Shown in pieces: positions 52,906-64,000 of a DNA stretch of 64,000 nt (the first letter of the stretch is position 1; each line of letters begins with the position of its first letter). A program made the position numbers and the translations under genes. Location of the stretch: NCBI GenBank assembly GCA_017893485.1, contig JACEHZ010000207.1, positions 1,178,001 to 1,242,000 on the forward strand, written 5' to 3'. This DNA comes from Hemerocallis citrina (taxonomy: Eukaryota; Streptophyta; Magnoliopsida; Asparagales; Asphodelaceae). The notes beneath the pieces are model-generated. The model searched no databases. It was not told the origin of the DNA and saw nothing but the letters and a program-made list of their open reading frames with translations.

Positions 52906-53697
52906 TGATGCTGTTTATTTCTGAGAAACGTGTGGAAGCACCAGGTGTGAGTTCGAACTCAATTTGTATTGAAGGAGATCGCCGCTCGTCTGCCGACCTT
53001 CAGTTGACCTTCTGGGACCTACGATGAGCTCGGAAAGATGTTGAAGGTTGGGCTCGGATCGGAAGGGTCGGATCCGAGGTCTTGTGTACCTGCAGACGGT
53101 CCTGAAACACCGGGGTTTGTCCCGGTGGCGGACCCTCCGACGCTCTAGTCAGTCTCTGTGAGAGAGTAGCAATAACTAGGTATATTTAAGTGGCAAAAGA
53201 TTGATTACCTCCAAAAGGTGGGTGTGGGTCTGGTATTTATAGAGAATCCCAACCGGGTTTGGTTCCACTTGGGGGCCGGGTTTGGGTCCGAAAGCCCATG
53301 GGCCTGACGTGGCAGAAGGCCCAGGGGGTTTAGGGCGGACGTGGCGATACCAGGAGTGGTATAGGGCTGACGTGGCGAAACCCTTGGCGGTATTTGGAGC
53401 TGACGTGGCCCATCGTGAGCCCTCTGTGCCTCTGGGGGAATCGGAGGGCCTAGGCTGTGCCAGGTCATCCTTCTGCCCCGCCAGAGAGGGGGGACGGCCT
53501 GAGGGACTGCTCCGGATCGGACTCCGGGGGATACTGAGGCTCGTCAGTACGAGGAGGCCGGCACTGTGAGGGAAAACACGAGGTTCAGCGCCGACCCTGA
53601 AGTGATCCGGAGTCGAACCAGGTTGTTATTTTTGCTTTTCTGAGTAGGAATTGTATTGGGCCCTGGTTGGGCCTCAGGCCATTTTTACACTGTCACA
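52906..53697 (-). repeat. 5' LTR of E2
   Basis: 792 bp, nearly identical to the 3' LTR. Flanked by GCTAC on the host side. Confidence 0.95.
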
Positions 53698-54621
53698 GCT
53701 ACGAATACTACATATCCATTTCTCACCCAAAAAAATAAATACCAAGTTTTAGAGTTTAAGAGATCACCCACATGAAGTTTGCAAAATCTCCTTGCTAGCT
53801 TGGCTCCTAGCTTTGCTTGCTTCCCTTTGCTAACTTGATCTTCTATAACCCAAGGTGTAGTTGTTGCTAGCTTCTCTTCTCCTTCTCTACATCAAATATT
53901 CCACCTTTTTCCACTGCTTCTCTTCTTCTCTTTCTCTTTTTTTTGAACAAGGAAGGAATGAAGAAAGTTAGGAGGAGAATGGATGGAGTTTGGAGAAATG
54001 GAGTGAGATGAGAAGGGGGTTGCTTATATGTGGCCGAAAATGAGATGGAGGGCCAAGATGCTATGGTGGAGATGTGTGGTGAGATGGGGTGCCAACTCTC
54101 CAAGTAGAAGCTTCAAAGAAGCTTCCTTGAAGCTTCTTGGAAATTTCCTCATCTCATGAGTCTATCTTCACATGGTGAATTAATTCCACCATTGGATCTC
54201 CATCAAGATCAAGCCATGATCATCATGATGCTAGGGTTCCTAACCCTAGGTCAGGTCAAGGAATCCTAGGTCACCATACCCCAATTTTAACCCTAGTGCA
54301 CAATTACAATCCACATTCAATTCAAGCACTCGCTTAATTGAAAATGACCAATATATATAAATTAAAATCTATAAAAATATAGGTTTTATAGAAATTGCAA
54401 TTTTCTCCCGACAATTGTCTGGTCGAAACAATCGGGACAAAACCACAGTTTTGATCGAGAAGATATTCCGAGTTTATCTCATCGGATTCAGAACAGCTCA
54501 TATGTCTGAAATCTCTCAATTAAAATTGATAATTATTAGAAATGTTTAATCGTGTGCAATACTCAGACATGCACGGATTACTATGCAAAAATAGCCTTAT
54601 GCTATTTTGCAGGGCATTACA

Positions 54622-54936
54622 GATGGACTACCTCAAGGGCTTGCCATCCATTCAGGCGAGTTCGGAGGTCGACCCCCCTTTGGCTGTTGACAATTACTTG
54701 ACGGAGATCCCGCTCGGGAGGGCTTTGAGAAGCCATAGAGTCCACTAAAGAATTGAGAACCGTGACATGGTCAGGAAAAGGATGTTGCTTTGGACGACTC
54801 TGGAAGGGCCTGGAAGGGCCTGTTGAGGAGGAGGCTGCTGAAGAAGAATATCTTGAACTGGAGGGGGAGGAGGAGGAGGAAGAGGAGTGGTTCTTCGGCT
54901 ACAGACCACTGCCTTTCCCTTCTCTTTTGGATGCAT
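54622..54936 (-). pseudogene. gag N-terminus of element B
   Basis: From the ATG at 54936 (MHPKEKGKAV): a basic start, then Pro- and Gln-rich stretches as in other Tat gag proteins. The frame is lost at 54745, and a relic continues to the GATGG duplication at 54622, where it is cut by solo LTR C. The rest is at 39716-41171. Confidence 0.65.
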
Positions 54937-55006
54937 GGCTTGAAACTACTCTCGCTGATGAAGTTTGGTTGGATTGCTTTTTCGTTTCCCACAGACGGCG
55001 CCAATT

Positions 55007-55578
55007 TGTTGCTGCTGATTTTGGTGTGAGAGCAAACAGATGAATTTGTGGATTCTTTTGGAAATAGTAAAGGCAAACCTGTTGACTTTCACTGGAGTTT
55101 TGACTGGTTTCTTACTGCTGCCGTTGACCTGCAAAGTGCGATACACCGGGATGGATCCCGGCGCGCACCCTTCGACGCTCTTGTCAGTAATCCAGAAGAT
55201 TATGAAAGAGCTTTATGTGGAAAAAGGTTGATTACCTTGTTATGGTGGGGGAGTGGGATTTTTATAGTCGCCTTAGGGATCCGTTTCGAGATAAGAACAA
55301 ATCTCTACTTCCCGGTGTGGATGAATAGAAGTAGTTAAAACCATCTCTTAGGGATAATTATGAATCTGAATTTTTCTTTATCCTTCTGAACTGGTTTGTA
55401 ATGGGTTGGGACCCGTACCATGTAGGACAGATCCGTTTATGGTTTATTGGGCTTTGAAGAAAGACTCAGTTCCCATTTTAGACCCGTTTGTAAGTGAATT
55501 ACCATTTTACCCCTGAGAGCTTTAAGATTTGTGTCCGATTTGAATAGTCCCGATTTAAACCTATTTTTAGCCATATCA
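55007..55578 (-). repeat. 5' LTR of element B, with primer site beside it
   Basis: 572 bp. Read on minus it is followed after 3 bp by the primer site at 55003-54986, TGGCGCCGTCTGTGGGAA. It differs from the other LTR by scattered substitutions and small indels (for example ggcgcgcac against ggcgatgcat). Confidence 0.9.
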
Positions 55579-55583
55579 GTGAG

Positions 55584-56793
55584 TTACTTCATGTTATGAG
55601 ATTATAAAGAAATGTTTACTTTGAGAAAGAGATTGTGAATAAATGAATTGAAATATTATTTTTGAGATTGAATATGACATATTGTTGATCTCTAGAACGA
55701 GATAGTTGTTAGAATCTAGAGGCTAGGCGAGACCCTTAGAAACCGACAGTTGTTATTAATATGAATTTGAGACCTAACCAGTGTGGATTGAGCATCTCTT
55801 GAGAAGTAGCCAGTGTGGGTTGACTGTCTCTTGTGTTTGGTTTAAGTCCATCAGGATAAGCTAGCTCTATGTTGTGATGATTTTCTTCTAAAACAAACTA
55901 AAAAAATTAAGGACAGACACTATAGTGGATATATAATGAAAGTAAGAGAAAAGCACAAGTATGAGGGCCTAGGTATCACGGTGTGAGAATTTTCACAGGC
56001 TGTCTACATGATGCGTCATGTCAGGACGTGAATCTATCTCCGGAATTATCGGGATCGTGGCGACGTTTGTGGGGTGCTTGGTGACTACGTAGTGCCATTG
56101 TCCCATGACGGAGACGAATTGTCCATAGGCTATCTACATGATGCGTCATGTCATGACGTGGGATTCCCCTCCAGGCTGTCTAGACATGGGCTCGTAACTC
56201 ATAAAATATCTAGGAACTTACCGTAGTTACCGTAGTAGTTAAACTCATAACGAGGGATTCAACCCTACAAGATGAAGCACGGTTAAGGGCTTGCCCTCGG
56301 ATTTATGTAGAATGGGATGCATAAGTTTGAACAAGTGTGCATTAGTGTCATGAAATATAAATAACTGCATGATGGCAAGTGCACAAGCACATAGGATATC
56401 AATAGGACAGTCTCTCTTTAGCTTTGTTTGTGTGCATTCAAGTTTGTGTTTGTTAAAGTATTAAAGAATCGTTATATTTTCAACATAGCGAGGATGGCTA
56501 TGTATAATATTGCGTCGGTTATAAGCAGCTGACGTGCCCACAGTTTCAAATGCAGGACTTGGAATTTACAAGAAGATATAAAGATGAATTTGATGCTGAT
56601 GATTACTTAAATGCTAAAGTTGTTACAATTGTACATTTATCATTGGTGTATTTCATTTACTTTCCGCTGCGTGTTGATGTAAAAGACTTTATTGTAATAA
56701 AAGTTTCAAATTCCTTGTAAAATTGTATGAAGTGAAGTGTAAAGATCCTGTGGAACTTCGAATTCAGGCTTATTTGGAATTCGGGGTGTTACA
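55584..56793 (+). other. right end of solo LTR F
   Basis: No coding region. It contains two copies of a 34-bp word, aggctgtctacatgatgcgt followed by catgtcaggacgtg (about 55998 and 56126), and a partial third near 56175. Two copies of accagtgtggattga-like sequence lie near 55780-55820. It ends with CGGGGTGTTACA. Confidence 0.6.
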
Positions 56794-56798
56794 ATAGT

Positions 56799-57245
56799 GA
56801 CTTCAAGTCAAAGGGCTAGGCGTGAGAACTGCTTATGACACTCACGTAACGATCCATGAAGCGTTTTCAATGTGGGTTAGTCCAGTATATTATTACTCTA
56901 ATATCCATGTGAAGACTTGATATCTCATATCCATGACTCGTGAGAATGGTCATCATTCTATGCACACACTAGTCTCTATGTATTATCGTTGTCATAATTC
57001 ACAATAATACTTGACAATGGACATTTAAGAACAGTGTTCTGATTTTAGCCAATAGGATCTCACAATCAAGTCATGCACTTGATATCTCATGACATTGAAC
57101 TTACTATTCTAAGGACTTCATTATGTTCATTTAATTCACAATAAATAACACAATAAATGAAATGTCTGAATATGAAATAATTGTCATGATACAATGTAAA
57201 CTTGTAATGTCAATACACAACTAGTCTCTAGGGCATACATCAACA
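56799..57245 (-). repeat. 3' LTR of the Tork-like copia element, right piece
   Basis: On minus it starts TGTTGATGTATGCCCTAG, a start typical of Tork/Angela LTRs. It is directly preceded by the polypurine tract AAGTGGGAGAT (57246-57256). It continues at 13588 across solo LTR F. Confidence 0.85.
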
Positions 57246-57259
57246 ATCTCCCACTTGCA

Positions 57260-57541
57260 CTAGAGCCAATCAAACATGCATTTAATACTTATAGATCTAG
57301 TGTAACGCTCATGCTTTTGCTATGCGAGAGGCTTTATCAGCGGGTCAGCGATGTTATCATCTGTCGGTACTCTGCATATCTTCACATCTCCTCTATCGAT
57401 GATCTCCCGAATGAGATGAAAGCGCTTAAGTATATGTTTGGATCGTTGGTGAGATCTAGGTTCCTTAGCATGTGCAATGGCCCCATTGTTATCACAATAG
57501 AGGTCCACCGGGTCCACAGTGCTAGGAACTATGCCAAGTTC
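57260..57541 (-). pseudogene. copia RNase H C-terminus
   Basis: On minus it reads DPVDLYCDNNGAIAHAKEP, SKHILKRFHLIREIIDRGD and TDDNIADPLIKPLA, the end of copia RNase H. The remaining 20 residues and stop adjoin the LTR. The upstream part is at 61210-61649, separated by solo LTR D; both sides carry AGTTC. Confidence 0.88.
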
Positions 57542-58639
57542 TGTAACCCCAGTTTTCGTAAATAAATATTTCTTGTATATTTTGTCTATTTCGAATAATT
57601 GTATATTTTAACGTTAATTTATATTTCTATTTGATCAACTATTTGTAAAATATATTGTTTGGATTATTTTAAATAAATTTGTTAAACTCGAATTTGTATT
57701 TTGATATACATATATTGTTATTATTACTATTATTAGTATTGTTTTTGTTAGTTTTGTTATTTACAGTATCACTATTTTTATTATTAATATTATTACTATT
57801 ATTTTATTTTAAGCCGGTCATACTCTATTTTTATACGTATTCATTATTTGATTTAATGTACATTATGTATTTTTTATAAACCTCTATAATGCTTTTTTTA
57901 TTTTTCCTCTATTGGATTTAAATATATTAATTGATTTATAACCCAAACCCATTACCCATTCTCCTATTGGATTATCTACCCAAATACCCAAAACCCAAAA
58001 CCCTACTATATGAAACCTAACCTAATTAACCCTAAACCTATACACCCAAATACCCATATCCGCCTCTTCAACTTCCTGCATCTTCTAAACCCATCAACTG
58101 TTCACCTCCCTTCCACTCCTCAGCCCCCTCATCTCCCGACTCCACGTGCAACCCCCGACCTTTGACCATTTCCATGTGCTCCGCCTCCCATCCTCCTCTC
58201 CGTTGCTCTTTCTTTGTGTGCCCCTTCGCCCCCAGTGCAACCTTCCAGTCTCCCTCTCTCTCCCGATCCTTCCTCCCACCTTGCGATGCGCAGCAGCGAC
58301 CGGTCGCAACCCCCTGCCTGCGCCTCGATGTCCTCCGCCCTACCTCCTCCTCCCTGTCACAATGCGCAACCCCATCTCGGCCATCCCCCTGTGTGCTCTC
58401 CCGCAACACCGCAGTCGAGCGCACTACCTCGTCGTCTCCCTTTTTCCCTCCTCCTCTGTTGTGTGGCCAACAATAGTAGTGCGCCACCTCGTGCTCCCCT
58501 GTGCATCGTCTCCCCTCCGACGGCAGTGCAGCCCCTGCTCCACTGTACACCCGCCCTGTGCCGCCAAGCAGCAACGTCAACGGCCATTCCCTTCGTCCTC
58601 CCGCCGCAATGCACTCCCCTTTGCCTTTGTTGTTGCTGT

Positions 58640-58985
58640 TGAGTGTTGATCATGTGATGTAAGCCGTCAATCGCCATGATGATATGATCATCAGGTTCCT
58701 TGATTGTTCTGATCCTGGCCGTCTGATCTGCTTGATCTCATCGTGATTGAGATCGGATCGATCACCATCAGCCAGATCAGAGCTTTCTGTTGATCAGATC
58801 TTGATCATCATCTTGATCTATCGATCTTGGCCATCCGATCTCATCAGCCATCATCGGGTCATCTTTATCATCATCAGATTGTACATCTAGCCGTCTGATC
58901 TCCATCATCTGGATCAGATCTGATATGAGCCGTTCGATTCTCTTGATCTTGATCGTCATCAAGATCCGTGCCGGGATCCGTTCCC
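58640..58985. repeat. GATC-dense tract
   Basis: About 25 GATC sites in 350 bp, in variants of ttgatcatcatcttgatc and ccgtctgatc. An expected count would be one or two. It is probably a decayed short tandem repeat in D. Confidence 0.65.
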
Positions 58986-60007
58986 GATATTCCTTCGTCG
59001 AATTCATCGTCTACACCACAAGGCAAGTATCTTCTTGTACATTTCGTTTTCTAGTACAAGTTTTTCCTTGAAAATACTACAAGTAGATTGTAAATGTGAC
59101 TCCTCTTTGTTTATCATTGATGATCTCATGTTTTGCCTTATCTATCACATGATCAAAGAGTCACAGCCCTTTGTTGATACACTTGTTCACAACTAGTATA
59201 ATTTTGACACATTTCATGCAAAAATTGTCGTATTTGGTTTCTATTCCGTCTTGGCTTGCTGTTTCGACCCCGATAACACTAGAATCTGAACTTGAGTCCT
59301 AAATATGAAATGTAGCCCCAAGTGTCTAATTTCCAATAAAATTCAGAATTTTCGAATTCCAAGTTACGGTTTGAGAGATATCGCAGTTTTACTGCTGCTG
59401 TGTCGGTAATCGCAGATTCATAAAAACTGTTGTACCACTTTGGTTTACAATTATTTTAACTATGCTACCAGTAAGTAAATGACTTGAAATTTTGCATGCT
59501 AATACTAGACACCCTAGAGAACATTTTATAATTTTCTTAGAATTAATTATTGAAGTTTCAAACCTGATTCACATGTATAAACTCAGTTTTACAAATTCTG
59601 TCTGAACACAAATCCTATATAGTTTGCTGTTTTGACACATGTTACTACAACTTTTATATACCTTAATTATATGCGTTGGAACCGGGCATGAGTATAGTTT
59701 CTAGGACTTCTAATGGATCCATATTTTCTATCTTGTAGCAACGGAAATCGCAATTTTGGTACAGCAACGTCATGCTGTCCAAAACTGCAATTCTCGTAGT
59801 TCTTGATAATCTTAATTTGTGTTGACCTTCGAATTTGCTTTATAATTGTCTTAAACTTGTTCCATGTTCTTGGTCATGTTTACTTGACCTTTTTCGCACA
59901 CTTTCATGCTTGTTTGATGATAATAATAAACAATAAGCCAGGGTTTAAGGGAAAAATTATAGTAGTGGACAATATAGGTAAGTGTACTCGGAAGGGGGCC
60001 CATGTTT

Positions 60008-60260
60008 CCCACTTGATACACACTTCATGAACTAGTTATATTATTATTCGATTCATGAACTAGTATATTATTTGATTCATGAACTAGTACATTATTATTC
60101 GATTCATGAACTAGTATATTATTTAATTCATGAACTAGTATATTATTATTCGATTCATGAACTAGTATATTATTTGATTCATGAACTAATATATATTTGA
60201 TTCATGACTTGTCTTGTTATGACTTGACACATGAACTAGTTATATGATTACTCGATTCAT
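60008..60260. repeat. tandem repeat of ATTCATGAACTAGTATATTATT
   Basis: Seven to eight units of 22-27 bp sharing gattcatgaactagta, each with the palindrome-like tcatga and actagt words. Confidence 0.88.
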
Positions 60261-60414
60261 GAGCATGGCTTGCTTAATACTGGATACCTGAGTACACCAC
60301 ACTATAAACTCCACCACTAGGCCTAAACGTAACTGATTATATGTAGCAACCATGTAGTAAAAGTATGGATGCATGAAGTGCTACCTAGATAGAATTAAAC
60401 ATTAGACTTAAGAT

Positions 60415-60620
60415 TAACTTGTCACTTGTACACACTTGATACCCTACTTGATGCTTGTTACTTGAGACTTGTTACTTGAGACTTGTTACTTGTTTCTTGA
60501 CACTTGTACGTGATGCTTGTTACTTGAGACTTGTTACTTGAGACTTGTTACTTAATGCTTGATACCATTACATATTCACTTGCCACTTGTTCTACTACTA
60601 GTACTTGTTACCTAATCTTG
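60415..60620. repeat. tandem repeat of ACTTGTTACTTGAG
   Basis: Irregular copies of gacttgttacttga of 14-18 bp in D. Confidence 0.8.
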
Positions 60621-61209
60621 TCACTTGAGTTGTCTTTCTTGCTAACTAGTTTCTGGAATCCCACTATTTGTTGCATCTCAATTATATTATGTTATACATT
60701 CTTGATTCCAAATCTTGTTCTATATTTCTTGCACTTATTTTCATACACTTGCTTGTACTGCTTGCGGCCCTAACTTACACTAAGGGCGTTTATCTTGTTT
60801 TCTTTATTTTTTTTCTTTTTTATATTTATATATACAGACTTTGGAGACAAGTTACCTGCTGGAATTGGTGAGGAAACGTTCTAGGCCTCGCTTGGAGAAA
60901 AGACTTGTTTTAAATATTTTGTTTTTGAGTTATTTATTTCTCCTGCTACTTGGATCTTGTAACGGGCTTATAGTCCCGAGTTTTTATCTTTTGATCAAGA
61001 TTTGAAAACTATTTGGGATATCATTATTTTGTTTCAATTATTTTCTGTTGAATAATAAATTGTTCATGCATGCGTGGTTGTTTACATTTTGTTATATTCT
61101 TGTTATGATGCTGAGTCGATCCTACAGCTTATGAATGATGAAAATCATTCACAGGGCTTTGTCACGCACTCGTATTCCGTGTTTTTGGAAAGCGGGGCAT
61201 GACAAGTTC

Positions 61210-61649
61210 AGTGATGAGCTTTCTTATACAAACGGCCTCCTTTGCTGCATTGGAGGTAGCCATATGCTCAGCCTCTGTGGTAGATACGACTGCTGTCTCT
61301 TGCTTCGAACTATTCCAGCTCACAGCTCCATCATTTAGGCAAAACACAAAATTCAATTGTAATTTGGAGTCGTCCTTATCGGACTGGAAGCTAGTGTCAG
61401 TGTAACTTTTTACAACAAGCTCTTCCTCGGCACCATATACTAAGAACGAATCTTTAGTCCATCTTAAGTACTTAAGAATGTTCTTGACAGCAGTCCAGAG
61501 ACTCTCACCGGAATCTGACTGGTACCTGCTCGTCATGCTCAATGCATATGAGACATCTGGATGAGTACATAACATGACATACATGATAAATCCAATTGCA
61601 GATGCATATGGAATCTTGGTCATGCGGTCTCTCTCATCTTGAGTTGTAG
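61210..61649 (-). pseudogene. copia reverse transcriptase end and RNase H start
   Basis: On minus it reads MTKIPYASAIGFIMYVMLCTHPDVSYAL, SRYQSDSGESLWTAVKNILKYLRWTKDS, then RNase H VKSYTDTSFQSDKDDSKLQ, SWNSSKQETAVVSTTEAEHMA. These are the standard words of Tork-group copia pol. Several substitutions at conserved places (TEAEY to TEAEH, the Asp-Ala of YTDAS to DT) suggest decay. The upstream catalytic part of RT is missing because LTR G begins at 61650. Confidence 0.9.
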
Positions 61650-64000
61650 TGTAATACCCTGCAAAATAGCATATGGCTATTTTGCATTGTAATCCGTGCA
61701 CAATTGAGAATTGTACGCGATTATGTATTTTTCTAATAACAATTGATTTTAATTGAGAAATTTCAGATATATTACATATTCTGAACCCGAAGAGGTACAT
61801 TCGGGATATCTTCTCAATTAAACCCGATTGTTTAAACGAGACAATCTCTGGGAAAAGAGATTGGGAAAATAATATTTTTATAACATATATTCTTATATTT
61901 TATTTTACAAATAAATATTTTATTTGTAGATGAAGGTACATATACATATATGAATATATGTATATCGTGATTGGATTGTATATGATATGATTACATGTAT
62001 ACTTGTATGCATTTTACATGTATATGTATATATATTTGTATGTATATGATGTGTCTAATTTATATACAATTATTTGTACTCATTTACCCATTAAAATTGC
62101 TTGTTTTCGTCTATCTTATTTATAATTTGTCTTATTTCCATAAGATTTCAAGTAATTAATTATTTTAGAAGAAATAAGATTTTTGATGCAAAATGTGAAG
62201 ATTTTTGGTAAAAATCAACAAACAAAGCAAAACTATTGATTTATTGATTTTTATTGATTTGTTGAATTTCGAATTTTACAATTTGGTTCTAGAAAAAGTC
62301 AATATTAAATATTATTATCAATTTATATATTTTTAAAAGTATTGTAATGCCCCGATTTTTCACTGTTGTGAAATCCAGCTACCTAAATAAATAGATAAAC
62401 TAGACACAAATTATAACCTCGCAAGTGTACGAATCGTTTATAGAAGCGTAGTGAAAAGCAAGGGTCAATCCCACAGAGATTGTAGAAATTAACTTACTAA
62501 CCAATAAAAAGAAATAAGAATCTTGAAGTGTTGTTCTAAAAGAAATGAAAAGATTAAAAACTATATCAAGAAGTGCTGAATCACAAATATCTATTAAGTA
62601 GTTGGGTTTTTGATCTCTACCAATAGTCAATAATGCTAAGTCACCTTCTATACTACTCTATTTACTCATGTTTGTTCCTTTAAGGGCATGGTATCTACTC
62701 CTTAAAGTTATTGTTTCCCTAAGCCAAGAATTAGGCATGGTATCTACTCTAATTCGTTTCTTTCCTTAAGTATTTAGCATGGTATCTACTAATTTGCACT
62801 TAAGGGAAGCATAGTAACAATGGAAACGAACAAACACTTGAAGTTCTAGAAATTGGTATCAGATCTAGATCCTTCAAGTTGATTGAACCAGGAACCCCTA
62901 AAGATTCCTGTGTTACAAACTATGGGCATGAGATACGGGTCGTCTCTATGCTCATATAACAAATCCAGTTTTATAATACGCAAACTTGATAATCTCAGGT
63001 TCTGTATGGCAGTCGACTTGCTGTCACTCTCAGTCGACTGCTCTTAGAACTTCTGAACAAGTTTGATTATTATAAATCTATACCAATTCAATCAGGTTCA
63101 ATCAATAAGTAAAAGAGAAGGATTCAGAAGAATTTAGCATTACATGACTACGGTTTCAATCTACCCAACTATGAAATTAGTTCCACATAATAAGACTTTT
63201 ATTGACTAACAGTTTCGAATACATGATTAACATAAAAGAACTAGAAAGAGAAGAAATAAACTGATGATGTCCGGCCAGATAGGTCGACTGGCTGTCACAC
63301 AGTCGACTGTCTCGTTCCCTTCTGAGTACTTGATCTCCTCTCTTCTTCGGTGCCCAGAATAATGCCTCTTGGTTGATATTTATAGAACACGGGAAGAGAA
63401 TTAGGGTTTGCACCTTTTGCAGAAAAGTCCTCTTCTTTCCTTTATTTCTTTCCTTCTTTAATCTGCGTTTTATTTCTTTCTCTTTTCGTCTTTTCTTCCT
63501 TTTCTACTTTGATTTGGATTTAGATGAGGATGGATCTTTAATTATCTTATCTTTCCACTCCGCTGGATGCAATCGACTGGTGTTGGATGTAAGTCGACGG
63601 CACCGAGACATCTGTGGCTTCATGATTCATCAGTCAAGTCGACTGATGTTGGAGAAGTCGACTGTGCCGAGTCCCATCAATCTCTCTGTCCAGTCGCCTG
63701 TTTAAAGACCCAGTCGACTTATGCTCTGCAGTTTCTGTGTATCATCCTCTCAATCTGTATTAGTCTTGATCTGCTTCGTTTGGCTGCTTTTAGGCTGTTT
63801 CCCATGGAAAAGAGAAAAGAAGAGTAAATTACCACATATAGAGCATTTAAATGTCTAATTGCACTAAGATTATTGCTCCTAAATGTGAATATTATTGGGT
63901 TCATCATTCACTTAATGAAAAATTATTTATTTTTGAACGTAGTGTGCACGTGCAATATTTTTGGTAAATATTTTCATCATGATGAGTATAGATATTTAAA
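61650..64000 (+). mobile_element. LTR G (same family as C), left part, interrupted by H
   Basis: It begins TGTAATACCCTGC directly after the copia reading, with TGTAG (61645-61649) as the candidate target duplication. Its first 200 bp match the right end of C in inverted orientation (gcaaaatagcata, gtaatccgtgca, gagaaatttcagat). AT-rich to 62342, then H starts. The right end is outside the window, or not recognised. Confidence 0.6.
62343..64000 (+). mobile_element. H: LTR-like sequence starting TGTAATGCCCCG
   Basis: The start has the same TGTAAYGCCCCG terminus as C, D, F and G, and AGTAT (62338-62342) would be its target duplication. No end is in the window. 62390-62520 has the words cgcaagtgtacgaatcg and ggtcaatcccacagag, often seen in plant retroelements. 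Three copies of gcatggtatctact lie at about 62687, 62736 and 62779. Eight or so AGTCGACT-type palindromes lie between 63010 and 63720. Three small C-to-T-like variants (AGTCGCCTG, AGTCGACGG) are present. No gene is recognised. Confidence 0.45.

Larger units (their letters stand above)
44367..53697 (-). mobile_element. Young non-autonomous Tat element E2 (gag-protease plus antisense gene)
   Basis: 9331 bp with perfect GCTAC duplications (44362-44366 and 53698-53702) and two 792-bp LTRs that differ at only two positions I can find (44990 and about 45036). On minus: 5' LTR, primer site, gag-protease (52823-50656), a convergent plus-strand antisense gene (46402-50380), a 177-bp tandem repeat, polypurine tract and 3' LTR. 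Reverse transcriptase, RNase H and integrase are wholly absent, so these must come from another element. It lies in solo LTR C. Confidence 0.93.
41172..54621 (-). mobile_element. Solo LTR C (Tekay/Del-like), about 4.1 kb, split by E2
   Basis: It starts TGTAACTTCCCGG (41172) and ends GGGCATTACA (54621). GATGG on both sides (41167-41171 and 54622-54626) is a perfect duplication, and the gag of B resumes across it. Its own sequence is 41172-44366 and 53703-54621. A TATA-like box on minus (CATATAAGC, about 54025-54034) with a pyrimidine-rich leader suggests minus orientation. No PBS, PPT or gag is seen. The first 200 bp from the right end match LTR G at 61650-61850 in inverted orientation, so C and G are one family. 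Confidence 0.8.
35953..55578 (-). mobile_element. Tat-like gag-only element B, interrupted by C and E2
   Basis: LTRs at 35953-36526 and 55007-55578, with GTGAG target-site duplications (35948-35952 and 55579-55583). Its own internal sequence is 36527-41171 plus 54622-55006, about 5 kb. It contains a primer site, a gag broken by the insertion of C, tandem repeats, a polypurine tract (caagccccccactcct on plus, 36527-36542), and no reverse transcriptase, integrase or antisense ORF. The LTRs differ at many positions and by small indels, so B is older than A and E2. It is inserted in F. Confidence 0.88.
57542..61204. mobile_element. Solo LTR D, 3663 bp
   Basis: TGTAACCCCAG at the left and GGGGCATGACA at the right, flanked by AGTTC on both sides (57537-57541 and 61205-61209). 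The copia RNase H reading is continuous across it. No PBS, PPT or gag-pol motif is present. Frames at 58090-58650 are Pro/Ser-rich low-complexity sequence open on both strands, which I do not take as genes. A GATC-rich tract and two tandem repeats are listed separately. Confidence 0.78.

Noticed and set aside
58146..58649. overlapping Pro/Ser/Cys-rich frames on both strands in D
   Set aside because: Low-complexity C-rich sequence, open in several frames at once, no conserved motif; part of a solo LTR.
60000..60620. CRISPR-like array
   Set aside because: Short direct repeats are adjacent or irregular without unique spacers, and this is plant nuclear DNA.

Overview
The window is nuclear DNA of a flowering plant, probably a eudicot. 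The evidence is intron-containing plant genes (an organellar DYW-type PPR protein and a small NFD6-like protein) set in LTR retrotransposons of plant-specific lineages: SIRE- and Tork-like Ty1/copia, Tekay/Del-like chromovirus and Tat-like Ty3/gypsy. I cannot name the species. Family names come from protein motifs and memory; no search was run.

Layout. 1-2180 is the 3' end of a plus-strand Tat element inserted in the protease region of a minus-strand SIRE-like copia element (to 5746). 5747-10130 is the only host gene space: an NFD6-like gene (plus, two exons) and a 608-residue PPR-DYW gene (minus, two exons), which converge. 10130-12537 holds a GGATCC-rich repeat, a TTTA microsatellite and a decayed RTE-type LINE carrying a Harbinger-like MITE.

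From 12538 to the end everything is nested retroelements, and the order can be read from target-site duplications (TSDs). A Tork-like copia element (LTR at 12538-13588 plus 56799-57245; pol remnants at 57246-57541 and 61210-61649) was hit in its LTR by a 3.8 kb solo LTR, F (13589-56793). F then received three insertions: a gag-only Tekay-like element (13767-17977), an intact Tat element A (19388-34977, TSD GGTAG) and a gag-only Tat-like element B (35953-55578, TSD GTGAG). B was hit in gag by a solo LTR C (41172-54621, TSD GATGG), which was hit by a young gag-protease-only Tat element E2 (44367-53697, TSD GCTAC). The copia pol also received solo LTR D (57542-61204, TSD AGTTC) and LTR G at 61650, itself entered by H at 62343.

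The most unusual content is in the Tat elements. Both A and E2 carry, between gag-pol and the 3' LTR and on the opposite strand, a complete spliced gene. It has two successive TATA boxes, a Transposase_28-like domain, coiled-coil exons, and a last intron whose donor lies 9-12 nt before the stop codon, so splicing would swap a short C-terminus for a long coiled coil. The element's own genes are therefore convergent: gag-pol on minus and the antisense gene on plus, separated in A by a 110-bp tandem repeat. A second unexplained signal is the palindrome CAGTCGACTG, repeated about 30 times in three unrelated retroelements of the window.
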